Shown here one piece after another: positions 7,146 to 15,612 of a DNA stretch of 64,000 nt (within the stretch, counting starts at the first letter, position 1; each line of letters begins with the position of its first letter). The position numbers and the translations under genes are program-made. Under the pieces are notes generated by a model. It was not told where the DNA came from. It saw only the letters and a program-made list of their open reading frames with translations, and did not search any database. Location of the stretch: contig NZ_PNLB01000019.1 in the NCBI RefSeq assembly GCF_013822795.1, positions 42,038 to 106,037 on the forward strand, given 5' to 3'. The stretch comes from Phenylobacterium sp. (lineage in GTDB: Bacteria > Pseudomonadota > Alphaproteobacteria > Caulobacterales > Caulobacteraceae).

Positions 7146-9365
7146 TCATTGCCGGGGCCGGCCGCGACCTCTCCGCCCCCCCGGGGGCAGGATCAGCACG
7201 TCGTCTTCGCTCGGCGGCTGCGGCGGCGGAACGTAGCCGACCTGATAATTGGGGGAGATCGCATCGCCTTCGCCGGCGTTTCCCGCAATGTCAGACACCC
7301 CGCTGAGATCGAGGGTGATGTCGTTGGTCGCATCGCTCACCCCGATCGCCGGGGTGAACGTAGCCGTCCATGTCCTTCCGCCGTCCGAAGAGCTCAGGCC
7401 CGACAGCACACCGCTATCGGGTGTGAAATCCCCAGTCGTGAGCCCGGTCACCGCCTCGGAGAAGGCGATCGTGACCTTGCTGGTCTGGCCGGCCTGCATC
7501 ACCGGATTGGCGAGCGTTATCGTCGCGGTCGGGCGTTCGGTGTCGACAGCATAGTTGTCGGACTCGACCGTCCCCGATCCGGCGTTGCCGCTTGCGACCG
7601 CCCTCACGCCGGCCATGTCCAGGGAGATCAGGTTGCTACCGTCCTGCACGCCGGCCGTCGGCGTCAGCGTCGCAGTCCAGGTCACCCCGCCGTCGGCGGA
7701 GCTCAGGTTCGAAACTGCGCCGTTGGCGACTTCCAGGTCCGCCGCAGTGAAGCCGATCACGGCTTCTGAGAAGGTGAAGGTGATGCCGGTGCTCTCACCG
7801 ACCTTCAGCGCCGTGCCCCCGAGGGCGATGCTCGCTGTGGGCTGCACCGTATCGATCGTGAAGTTGGCCGAACTCGTCGTTCCGGTCCCGGCGTTTCCGG
7901 CCAGGTCGGCGACGCCGTCGTTGTGCAGGATGATCTGGTTGCTTGCGTCGCGGAGGCCCACATTAGGCGTGAGGAGAGCGATCCAGGTGACGCCGCCGTC
8001 GCTGCTGCTCAACGCCGACATCATCCCGTTCGGGATCGTCAGGTCGGCGTTGGTGAAGTCGACCACCGCCTCCGAAAATGTGATCGTCACCTCAGAGGTC
8101 TCGCCGGCCTTCAAGGCCGCATCTTCCATGACGATCGTCGCGACCGGCCTCGTGGCGTCCACGACATAGTTCGGAGAATCAGTCGTCCCTGCCCCTGCAT
8201 TGCCGGCCTGGTCAGAGACCCCGGTCAGGTCGGCGCGAATGATGTTGCTTGTATTGTTGACGCCCACCGCGGGCGTCAGGGTCGCCGTGTAGACGATGTT
8301 GTCGCTGGTGGTCAGCGCCGACAGCGTGCCGTTGTCGACAGTCAGCGCGCCGAGGCTGAATCCGCTCACGGCTTCTGAGAACGTGAAGATGACGTCGCTG
8401 GACTGGCCGATCCCCAGGGCCGGATCGGCCAGGCTGATCGAGACGGTTGGCGCGCGCGTGTCGAACGAGATCGGCAAGACGGAAGCCCCGCCACCGACAT
8501 TGCCGAAGCCGTCCGTATAGGACCCCGAGGTCACCGAAATGGCTGCGCTTCCAGCGTCCACGTTGGACGTCGGCGTAAACAACGCCCCGTAGACGCCGTT
8601 GCCGAGATTGCTCAGGCCGGAAAGAACCCCGCCTGTAACGACGATGTCGTTGGCCGTGAAACCGGAGGGCGGATGGGAAAAGGTGAAGGTGATATCGGCG
8701 GTCTCACCCGCCTTGAGCACCGCCTGCGAAGTGGTGACGACCACCGAGGGGCCCATCGTGTTCAGACTCATCGGCGCGCTCGACGCCCCAGCCCCATTGT
8801 TCCCGGCGACATCTGCGTAGGAGCCCGCCGTAAGCGACACCGATCCTAGAAAGCCGTTCAATCCGGCGTTGGGCGTGAAGTCGACCGTGTACACCAGCGG
8901 ATCTGCGGCGCCGGTCAGCGAGGATAGCGTGCCGCCTGTGCTGGACAGGTCGCCAAGCGTGAGCCCCGTCACCGCCTCCGAAAACGTCAAGGTGATCGTC
9001 GCCGTCTCGCCCGACCTCAACGAGGAAGTCGACGACGTGATCGAAGCGGTCGGCGCCCGCGTATCGATGGCGATCGCCGGACTTGAGGCGCCCAGGCCAG
9101 GATTGCCCAAGGTGTCAGTGTACGAGCCGCCCCCGACCGACACTCCCGCAACCACGCCATTCATCCCTACCCCTGGGGTGAATAGCGCCTCGTAGACCAG
9201 CGGATCGACGGTTGCGGTGAACTCCGACATTGTTCCGCCCGCGACTGTCACATCCGCGAGCGTGAACCCCACGGGGGCCACGGAAAACGTGAAGGTAACC
9301 GACGCCGTCTCGCCGATTTTCAGGGCCGTCTTGTCGAAGGCGATATCGAGACTGGGCGCAGCCAT
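7146..9365 (-). CDS. bacterial Ig-like repeat exoprotein, N-terminal part (frameshifted)
   Basis: 739 residues from the ATG at 9363-9365 (a TTG 15 bases upstream is also open). It consists of seven tandem domains of about 100 residues with the pattern LKAGET..VTFTFSEAV.GFT..DL, then SSDGG.TWTATLTP, then GVSDxAGNAG, the Big-type bacterial immunoglobulin fold seen in large adhesins. There is no signal peptide, consistent with type I secretion. After PPSEDDVLILPPGG the frame runs into GRRGRGRPRQ and stops, while the -1 frame continues as RTX repeats. No HlyB/D/TolC genes are in the window. Confidence 0.85.
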   Translation of the reverse strand: MAAPSLDIAFDKTALKIGETASVTFTFSVAPVGFTLADVTVAGGTMSEFTATVDPLVYEALFTPGVGMNGVVAGVSVGGGSYTDTLGNPGLGASSPAIAIDTRAPTASITSSTSSLRSGETATITLTFSEAVTGLTLGDLSSTGGTLSSLTGAADPLVYTVDFTPNAGLNGFLGSVSLTAGSYADVAGNNGAGASSAPMSLNTMGPSVVVTTSQAVLKAGETADITFTFSHPPSGFTANDIVVTGGVLSGLSNLGNGVYGALFTPTSNVDAGSAAISVTSGSYTDGFGNVGGGASVLPISFDTRAPTVSISLADPALGIGQSSDVIFTFSEAVSGFSLGALTVDNGTLSALTTSDNIVYTATLTPAVGVNNTSNIIRADLTGVSDQAGNAGAGTTDSPNYVVDATRPVATIVMEDAALKAGETSEVTITFSEAVVDFTNADLTIPNGMMSALSSSDGGVTWIALLTPNVGLRDASNQIILHNDGVADLAGNAGTGTTSSANFTIDTVQPTASIALGGTALKVGESTGITFTFSEAVIGFTAADLEVANGAVSNLSSADGGVTWTATLTPTAGVQDGSNLISLDMAGVRAVASGNAGSGTVESDNYAVDTERPTATITLANPVMQAGQTSKVTIAFSEAVTGLTTGDFTPDSGVLSGLSSSDGGRTWTATFTPAIGVSDATNDITLDLSGVSDIAGNAGEGDAISPNYQVGYVPPPQPPSEDDVLILPPGGRRGRGRPRQ
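7176..7182 (-). other. homopolymer frameshift site (G7 on the coding strand)
   Basis: On the coding strand this is C5 followed by G7. Read as written, the Ig-repeat frame terminates 12 codons later. With G6 the frame runs on as GGGEVAAGPGND into the RTX repeats without a stop. The cause may be a real slipped-strand mutation, phase variation or a sequencing error. Confidence 0.8.
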
Positions 9366-9466
9366 GGGCGACTCACTCAAGTGGGACTACAGCCCCCTCG
9401 AATGCCCCGGACACGCGAACAACGCTACTCAAAGTCGTGGTAAATGCGCGATTCCCGCCAAGGCGG

Positions 9467-11884
9467 TCAGGCCGCCTTCACCGCTGCGGCGTCGTCGAGC
9501 ACACGCTGCAAGGCCTCGAATAGCCGGCCCACCTCGATCGGCTTGGGGACGAAGCCGTCCATGCCGGCGGCCATGTACTCAGCCACCTGGTGGGCCATGG
9601 CGTTGGCGGTCAAGGCGATGATCGGGGTGCGCTCTCGCCCTTCCAAGGCTTCGCGGCCGCGGATCAGAGCGCAGGCGCTCGGCCCGTCCATGATCGGCAT
9701 CTGCACGTCCATCAGGATCACGTCCCACTCGCCGCTTTCCCAGGCCCGCACCGCCTCCACGCCATTCTCGACAATGTGCGGATCGACGCCGATCTGGTGC
9801 AGCAAGGTCTTCAGAACCAACTGGTTGACGGTGTTGTCCTCGGCCGCCAGCACGCGCAGGGTCGAACAGGCGCAGGCTTCGATCTGCTGCGCCTCGACGC
9901 TGGGCGGCGTCGGCAGCGCCGCGCTCGCCCCGACCCAGGTCAGCGGCAGTGTCGCCACGAACGTCGTCCCGGTCCCGAGCTCGCTGCTCGCCTCGATCGC
10001 TCCGCCCATCAACCCGGCCAACTCGCGGCAGATGGCCAGGCCCAGACCCGTCCCGCCATAGCGCCTGGTCGTCGAGGCGTCAGCCTGCTCGAACTTCTGA
10101 AACAGCGCCGCCAGGCGATGCGCCGGGATGCCGATCCCGGTGTCCGACACGCTGAGGCGCAGACCGGACGCATCGCGATCGACGCTCACCCTCACCTCGC
10201 CCTGCTCGGTGAACTTCAAGGCGTTGGAGACAAGATTGTAGAGGATCTGGCGCACACGGGTTGAGTCCCCGCGATAAACGCCCAGCGCCGCAGGCTCGAT
10301 GCCGAGCGCGAAGGACAGCCCCTTCTTGTTGGCGATGGCGGTGAACGCCGCATGCGCGCCGCGGGCCAGCGCCGCGACGTCGAAATCGGCCTCCTCCAAC
10401 TCCAGCTTGCCAGCCTCGATCTTCGACAGGTCGAGCACGTCGTTGAGGATCGCCAGCAGCGTCTCGCCCGACTGACGGATCACCTCCAACCGCTCGCGCT
10501 GGATCTCCGACAGCCCGTTCTCGGCCGCCATCGCCTGGGCCATGCCCAGCACCCCGTTCAGCGGCGTGCGGATTTCATGACTCATCGTCGCCAGGAAGGT
10601 CGACTTGGCGCGGTTGGCGGCCTCGGCGTCCTCCTTGGCCTGGACCAGGGCGCGTTCGGCCGACTTGCGCTCGCTGATGTTCTGCAGCGCGCCGATCACC
10701 CGCAGCGGCCGGCCGCGCTCATCGGAGATCAGCCGCGTCGACCCCATCGCCCAGACCTCGCGGTCGTCGCGCCGGACCAGGCGATACTCGGGGCTATAGG
10801 GTTCGCCCGTGCGAAGATGTTCGCGCCAGGCGTCCTCGACCAGCGCCCGATCGCGCGGATCGATGGTGCTGAAGATGTCGCGGTGCAGCTCTTCGTAGGT
10901 CTTCGGTTCGGTGAAGAAGGTGTCCTCAGCGCCGGTCTTGATCAGCTCCCGGCGCTGGTAGTCCATCTCAAAGACGTGGATGTCGGCGATCTCCATCGCC
11001 AGCATCAGCCGCTGCTCGGAGCGCTCGGTCGCCTCCAGCGCCTCGACCATGTCGGTGATGTCGTAGCTGGCGATGATCAGCCCGCCGACGCCGCCGTCGA
11101 CCGCGTGCCAAGGCGCCAGCTCGGCCCGATACCAGCGGGTCGCTCCGCCCGGCTCGACCACCTGGATGCGGTCGGCCTTGATGGTTTCGCCGCAGAGCAC
11201 GCGGTCGTAGGCGTCCTGCCAGCGCCCGTACATGTGCGGCGCCAGGTCCTGGATCGTACGGCCGAAGATGATCTGCTGGCCCAGTTCGAGCGTGCGGATC
11301 CAGCGGGGACTGGCTCCGATCACCCGCATCTCGCGATCGGTCAGCACCAAGGCGACCGGCATGGCTTCGACGATGGCCGCCAGAGTCGACTGCATGGCGT
11401 CGCGCTCAAGGCGGCTCTGCTCGCGAGCCCGGCTCGCCTGCGCGCGCGCCCACTCGTCAGCGACGAACTCGGCCAAGTCGCCGAGCCGCCCAGCCAGTCC
11501 AAGATCGAACGCGCGCGGCGCATCGCCGAACACCGCCAGCACCCCCGGCGTCGAGCCGTCGGCCAGGCGGATCGGAACCCCGACATAGGATCTCAGATAG
11601 GGCGGGCCGACCACGGCCGGACTGTCGGAGAAACGCGGGTCGCGGTGCGCGTCCTCGACCCACAGCAGCTCGCCGCTGGCCTGCACCATCTCGGCGGCCT
11701 TGTCGCGCTGGCGCACGATCTTGGAGTCCGGATCACGGCTGCGCCAGACTTCGCCGTCCTTCAGGAAGATGATCTGCGCCTCGAGCGCACAAAACATGGT
11801 CTTGGCGAGCCGCGTGGCGCGGTCGCACACCGCCTGGGAGATCTCCAGGCCAAACGGACGCGACTCGGCCGTGCCGTCCGCCAT
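9467..11884 (-). CDS. soluble hybrid histidine kinase (GAF-PAS-PAS-HK-REC)
   Basis: 805 residues with no membrane span. Order: a GAF-like sensor at about residues 20-165, a first PAS at 175-290, a second PAS with PAC motif at 300-420, HisKA with the phospho-acceptor His436 in SHEIRTPLNG, an HATPase domain at about 540-660 with DTGIGIP and GGTGLGLAI, and a receiver at 685-800 with acceptor Asp726 in LMDVQMPIMDG. It senses a cytoplasmic signal and phosphorylates its own receiver. No Hpt protein or cognate response regulator is adjacent, so it is an orphan kinase. Confidence 0.92.
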   Translation of the reverse strand: MADGTAESRPFGLEISQAVCDRATRLAKTMFCALEAQIIFLKDGEVWRSRDPDSKIVRQRDKAAEMVQASGELLWVEDAHRDPRFSDSPAVVGPPYLRSYVGVPIRLADGSTPGVLAVFGDAPRAFDLGLAGRLGDLAEFVADEWARAQASRAREQSRLERDAMQSTLAAIVEAMPVALVLTDREMRVIGASPRWIRTLELGQQIIFGRTIQDLAPHMYGRWQDAYDRVLCGETIKADRIQVVEPGGATRWYRAELAPWHAVDGGVGGLIIASYDITDMVEALEATERSEQRLMLAMEIADIHVFEMDYQRRELIKTGAEDTFFTEPKTYEELHRDIFSTIDPRDRALVEDAWREHLRTGEPYSPEYRLVRRDDREVWAMGSTRLISDERGRPLRVIGALQNISERKSAERALVQAKEDAEAANRAKSTFLATMSHEIRTPLNGVLGMAQAMAAENGLSEIQRERLEVIRQSGETLLAILNDVLDLSKIEAGKLELEEADFDVAALARGAHAAFTAIANKKGLSFALGIEPAALGVYRGDSTRVRQILYNLVSNALKFTEQGEVRVSVDRDASGLRLSVSDTGIGIPAHRLAALFQKFEQADASTTRRYGGTGLGLAICRELAGLMGGAIEASSELGTGTTFVATLPLTWVGASAALPTPPSVEAQQIEACACSTLRVLAAEDNTVNQLVLKTLLHQIGVDPHIVENGVEAVRAWESGEWDVILMDVQMPIMDGPSACALIRGREALEGRERTPIIALTANAMAHQVAEYMAAGMDGFVPKPIEVGRLFEALQRVLDDAAAVKAA

Positions 11885-11976
11885 GCTGATCCCCCCGTTT
11901 CGTTTTTGATATCAGCGGGATGAGCGTGAGCGACTAAAGTTAAGGCTCAATTGAAGCAGTTGTAGCGGCTCGGCGC

Positions 11977-12954
11977 TCAACCGCGCGCCGTCGCCGCCGG
12001 CCAGGCCCAGTCGCGGAACTCGCGCGGGTGGATGAACTCGGGCCGGAACCATGGGCGTTCGCGGGCGTCGAAGATCGAACCCAGCCACTCAGCGACGCGG
12101 GCGACCCGTCCGGTCTTGGCCGTTTCGCGGTGATGGCAGAGCCAGACGGTCGAGCTGGCCAAGGGCGGAATGTCCAGCATCACCAGGTCCGGGGCCACCG
12201 CCACGATCGCGGTCGGGATGGCTCCGATCCCCGCGCCTCGCTGGATGGCGTGCAGCATCACCGTCGAGGAATTGACCACCATCGCCGGCTCGGCCAGCTC
12301 CATGAACGCCGAGGTTTTCGCGCCCCAGCGGCCGCGTTTGCTCACCTGGGCCGAATGATAGATGAACCGGTGGCCGACCGCCGCCTCGATCCGCGTGGGG
12401 GCCCCATACGTTTCGAGATACTCGCGCGATGCGAACAGCGCGTAATGCAGCGTCGCCAGCGGCGAGGCGGTCAATTCCGGGACCCCGCTCGCGTCCATCA
12501 GCTGGATCGAGAGGTCCACCTGACTGTCGACGGGGTTCTCGGGATAAAATCCGCAGTCCAGGCCAAGCTTGATGCCGGGATTCTCGCGGACGAAATCGGC
12601 GACCTCCAGACCTGTCACGTAGCCCCCGATCCCCTCGGGCATGGCCACCGTCACCTCGCCGGCGTCGGGGGTCTCGTGATCCAAGCTCAGGCGCTCGATA
12701 TCCAGCGATGCGCGCTGCATGGTCAACGCCCGGTCGTAGACCATCTCGCCGGCCCTGGTCAGTGAAACCCCGCGCAGGCCCCGGTCGAACAGCTTGGCCC
12801 CGAGGCGAAGCTCCAGGTCCTCGATGCGGCGTGTGACCGTGGGTTGAGTGGTCTTCAAGCGGCGGGCCGCGGCGCCGAAACTACCCGTCTGAGCAGCCGC
12901 TACGAAGGTTTTGATGTCGTCCCAATCGGCGTGACCGCCGTCGCCATTGTCCAT
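11977..12954 (-). CDS. LysR family transcriptional regulator
   Basis: 325 residues from the ATG at 12952-12954, which begins MDNGDGGHADWDDIKTFV; an ATG at 12984 and a GTG at 13005 would add an atypical leader. The N-terminal helix-turn-helix (TGSFGAAARRLKTTQPTVTRRIEDLE) is followed by a type 2 periplasmic-binding-fold effector domain, with one oddity: GGYVTGLEVADF replaces the usual start of that domain. It is divergent from the four-gene GNAT/isochorismatase operon starting at 13057 and is the obvious candidate regulator of it. Confidence 0.87.
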   Translation of the reverse strand: MDNGDGGHADWDDIKTFVAAAQTGSFGAAARRLKTTQPTVTRRIEDLELRLGAKLFDRGLRGVSLTRAGEMVYDRALTMQRASLDIERLSLDHETPDAGEVTVAMPEGIGGYVTGLEVADFVRENPGIKLGLDCGFYPENPVDSQVDLSIQLMDASGVPELTASPLATLHYALFASREYLETYGAPTRIEAAVGHRFIYHSAQVSKRGRWGAKTSAFMELAEPAMVVNSSTVMLHAIQRGAGIGAIPTAIVAVAPDLVMLDIPPLASSTVWLCHHRETAKTGRVARVAEWLGSIFDARERPWFRPEFIHPREFRDWAWPAATARG

Positions 12955-13056
12955 CCGGCACCCAAAAGGCCGTGGGGCCCCCATACGAACTTCGAGGCTG
13001 CACACCCGAACATTGACGCTCTACCAAATCACATCTTCGCACAAGAAGGCGATGTG

Positions 13057-13617
13057 ATGATGATCATTCGCGATTTCGCCGAACGCTGTCATCGAGGACT
13101 GGGCGAACTGGGCATGAGTCTCGCGACCCATGACGAGATCGTCGAGGGCCGCGCCCTCGCCGCCCGGACCGTCAGTCCGAACATCGCCACGGTGGAGACC
13201 CTTGCGCAGCTGCAGGATCTCACCCAGGCGTCCTCGTTTACATTCCGCAGCGTCAATGGGCGCCTCGCCGGGGTCATGGCGATCATCCCGCTGACCGCCG
13301 CCGCCCTGCCAGGCCTCGCCGCCGGCGTGTTCGACGGCGTCAATCCACCTCAGGATCAGGCTGCCCGTCCGGGGGAGCCGGTCGTCGCCATCTACGGCTG
13401 GGGGATGGCGGGGACCACGCTGCGCGGTCGTGCGACGGTTATGGCCGGGGCGGTGAAGCTGCACCGCGACCTCTTCCCGACCATCCCGTTGTATGGCCGC
13501 GCAGCGACTCCGGGCGGCGAGCGCACGCTCCTCAAACGCATCGGCGCCCGGCCGGTCCCCGGCCCAGGCGGCCTGGTCGTCGCCGACGCCTGGGCCCGCA
13601 TCGGGAGGGCCGCCTGA
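13057..13617 (+). CDS. divergent GNAT-fold protein, function unknown
   Basis: 186 residues, starting at the first of two ATG codons after AAGAAGGCG. I do not recognise a named family. The middle and C-terminal parts follow the GNAT plan: a beta strand NGRLAGVMAIIPLT, a second strand VVAIYGWGMAG, then a helix after LRGRATVMAGAVKLHRD in place of the acetyl-CoA loop, and GERTLLKRIGARPV, which matches the usual last helix and strand. The canonical Q/RxxGxG/A loop is weak. It overlaps the next GNAT gene by one base (TGATGA), so the two are translationally coupled and may form one complex. Confidence 0.7.
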   Translation: MMIIRDFAERCHRGLGELGMSLATHDEIVEGRALAARTVSPNIATVETLAQLQDLTQASSFTFRSVNGRLAGVMAIIPLTAAALPGLAAGVFDGVNPPQDQAARPGEPVVAIYGWGMAGTTLRGRATVMAGAVKLHRDLFPTIPLYGRAATPGGERTLLKRIGARPVPGPGGLVVADAWARIGRAA

Positions 13618-14249
13618 TGAACGCCAACGTCCGCATGCCGATGGACGCGCGCGCCGCCGCCGACGTCGACGAGGCCGAGCTCGAGGTCGTCATCTGCCGC
13701 ACCCTGCCCGAAATCATGCAGGCCATGGCGGTCCGCACGCTGGTCTATATCGGCGAGCAGGCCTGCCCGTATGACGAAGAGTACGACGGCAACGACTTCG
13801 CCGGGACCACGCATCTGATCCTGCGTCGAAACGGCGAACCGGTCGGGACGCTGCGCGTGCGGTGGTTCGCCGACTTCGCCAAGGTCGAACGGGTCGCCGT
13901 GCGACGCGAGCACCGCGGCGGGCGCGCGACCCTGATGCTGATCCTCGCCGCCAAACGCCTGGCCGAAAAGAAGAACTACCGCCAGATTCTCGGCTACGGC
14001 CAGGTCCGCCTGATCCCCTTCTGGGAACAGTACTTCAACGCCCGCGTCCGCCCGGGCCGCGAGGGCTTCGCGTTCTCCGACCACGACTATGTCGAGATGG
14101 TCGTCGAGGGCGCGCCGCCGCCCGACGCCCTGACGCTAGAGAGCGATCCCATGGTGCTGCTGCGCCCCGAAGGCGCCTGGGACGAGGCGGGCGTTCTCGA
14201 CCGCTCCGCCGCCCGGCCCGCCACCAATCTCGGCGCGCACGACCGATGA
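13617..14249 (+). CDS. GNAT N-acyltransferase, LuxI/FeeM-like
   Basis: 210 residues. The order of motifs is RTLVYIGEQACPYDEEYDGND, then HLILRRNGEPVGTLRVRWF, then VERVAVRREHRGG, which gives the acyl-CoA-binding strand and pyrophosphate loop of the GNAT fold. The early R..VY..E...YDEEYD block followed by a G-TLR strand and an E-R-VAV-RG turn resembles the subgroup of GNATs that includes N-acyl amino acid synthases (FeeM) and, more distantly, LuxI homoserine-lactone synthases; that is inference. Its stop overlaps the next start by four bases (ATGA). Confidence 0.78.
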   Translation: MNANVRMPMDARAAADVDEAELEVVICRTLPEIMQAMAVRTLVYIGEQACPYDEEYDGNDFAGTTHLILRRNGEPVGTLRVRWFADFAKVERVAVRREHRGGRATLMLILAAKRLAEKKNYRQILGYGQVRLIPFWEQYFNARVRPGREGFAFSDHDYVEMVVEGAPPPDALTLESDPMVLLRPEGAWDEAGVLDRSAARPATNLGAHDR

Positions 14250-14782
14250 GCTCTCCGCCACCTGCGGCCCTGGTCTGCCTCGACCTGCAGCGCGCCCGCG
14301 TGTCCGGGTCACCGGCCGCCGCCGCGCGCGTGACTGCGGCCTGCCGCCGGGTGCTGGAACAGGCGCGCGCCCGCGCCTGGCCAGTGCTGCATGTTCATCG
14401 CCGCGAGGCGACGCCCGAGGGCGCCCGTCCAATCGCGGGGCTGGAGCCGCTGGCCTCCGAGCCGGTCTACCTGCGCCCAGGCCCCTCGGCCTTTTCGCAC
14501 CCGGCCTTCGCCCGTCGCGCCCAGAGCCTGGGCGGGCCGCTGGCCCTGATCGGATTTTCGATGGCCGATGCGGTGCTCGCGACCGCCTTCGCCGCAGCCG
14601 ACCTGCGGCTGCCCATCGAGGTGCTGACCGACGCCGTCGCCACCGGCGAGCGCGACGACGCCGATCTGCGCCGGGCGCTGACCACGCCGCTGGCTTCACT
14701 GTTCCCCCTATGTCGGCTCATCCAGGCCGATGACCTGTTGCAAGAGGAGGCCGCGGGGTTCACCGCGGCCAATGCGCCATGA
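14246..14782 (+). CDS. isochorismatase-like protein lacking catalytic Cys and Lys
   Basis: 178 residues with the isochorismatase/cysteine-hydrolase fold: ALVCLDLQ (Asp13 of the triad), PVLHVHRRE, PSAF, LIGFSMADAVLATAF and VLTDAVATGERDD. In active members a Lys precedes PSAF-type sequence and a Cys precedes V-x-x-T. Here these positions are Arg77 and Ala109, so two of the three catalytic residues are absent. The gene therefore probably encodes a non-catalytic binding or scaffold protein, or an enzyme with a changed reaction. It overlaps both neighbours by four bases, which ties it to the GNAT pair. Confidence 0.8.
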   Translation: MSSPPPAALVCLDLQRARVSGSPAAAARVTAACRRVLEQARARAWPVLHVHRREATPEGARPIAGLEPLASEPVYLRPGPSAFSHPAFARRAQSLGGPLALIGFSMADAVLATAFAAADLRLPIEVLTDAVATGERDDADLRRALTTPLASLFPLCRLIQADDLLQEEAAGFTAANAP

Positions 14783-15036
14783 GCGAGATCAAGATCACCG
14801 CAAGCGACGCTGAGGCCGCCAGCTTCAGGCGCTTCCTCGAAAGCGACCTGCGGATGGATCCCGATACGCTCCAGCTTCTGCAGATGGCGACGCTGCTAGG
14901 CCCTCGCGACCGCCAGGCGCTCAGCCACATCATTCGACGCGCCGGCGAGATCTGCGACCAGCAGGGCGAGGATGTCGCCCTCGCCGTCCTCGACCAGATC
15001 GAGGCGATCCTGCAGGGCCGCAAGGCCGACGCTTGA
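14779..15036 (+). CDS. small helical protein of unknown function
   Basis: 85 residues, mostly predicted helix (FRRFLESDLRMDPDTLQLLQ, then RDRQALSHIIRRAGEI and ALAVLDQIEAIL), with no membrane span or signal peptide. The start overlaps the preceding stop as ATGA, so it is the last gene of the four-gene operon. No family recognised. A small acidic helical protein at the end of such an operon could be an adaptor for the GNAT pair; nothing in the sequence proves it. Confidence 0.7.
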   Translation: MSEIKITASDAEAASFRRFLESDLRMDPDTLQLLQMATLLGPRDRQALSHIIRRAGEICDQQGEDVALAVLDQIEAILQGRKADA

Positions 15037-15198
15037 AGCTTCACGCGAGCTGACGCCGCTGGCGCGCTCGCCACAGGCGAAGATTAACTTTCTGTTGCAG
15101 TGCAGCGTCCGTTTCACGATATAGGTGTGGTGGCGCGCGATACGCCTTTGGCAGATAATCAGCCACGCGCTTTGGTACGTGATTAGGGACGTTTTTCA

Positions 15199-15612
15199 GT
15201 GAACGAGAACTCCGAGGATCAAGGACCGGACCCGATCGACGTTGCGGTGGGACACCGCATTCGTGTGCGTCGCAAGTGGCTCGGCATTTCCCAATCGACG
15301 CTGGCCGACCACCTGGGGGTGAGCTTCCAGCAGGTGCAGAAGTATGAGCGCGGCGCCAACCGCGTCTCGGCCTCGATGCTCGTCCGCATCGCCCAGAAGC
15401 TCGACACCACCGTCGGCGAGCTGGTTGGCGAGACCCCGACTCCGATGAGCGATGAGAGCCTGTTCGAAAAGCTCGCCGTGCCCGGCGCGGTGCAGCTGCT
15501 TGAAGCCTTCGCCAGCGTCCAGCAGCCGTCAATGCGCACGGCGATCCTGAACCTGACCCGCTCTCTGATCGAAGAGTCGGAAGAGCAGGTCAGCGTCCGC
15601 CGCGCCCGTTAA
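15199..15612 (+). CDS. XRE-family helix-turn-helix regulator
   Basis: 137 residues from a GTG 7 nt after AGGGACG. The Cro/C1-type helix-turn-helix occupies about residues 18-75 (GHRIRVRRKWLGISQSTLADHLGVSFQQVQKYERG, in two parts), with a C-terminal helical tail AVQLLEAFASVQQPSMRTAI. This size and tail are typical of a family of conserved alphaproteobacterial regulators. The preceding 160-base gap should hold its promoter. The stop overlaps the stop of the convergent methyltransferase gene by four bases (TTAA). Confidence 0.88.
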   Translation: MNENSEDQGPDPIDVAVGHRIRVRRKWLGISQSTLADHLGVSFQQVQKYERGANRVSASMLVRIAQKLDTTVGELVGETPTPMSDESLFEKLAVPGAVQLLEAFASVQQPSMRTAILNLTRSLIEESEEQVSVRRAR

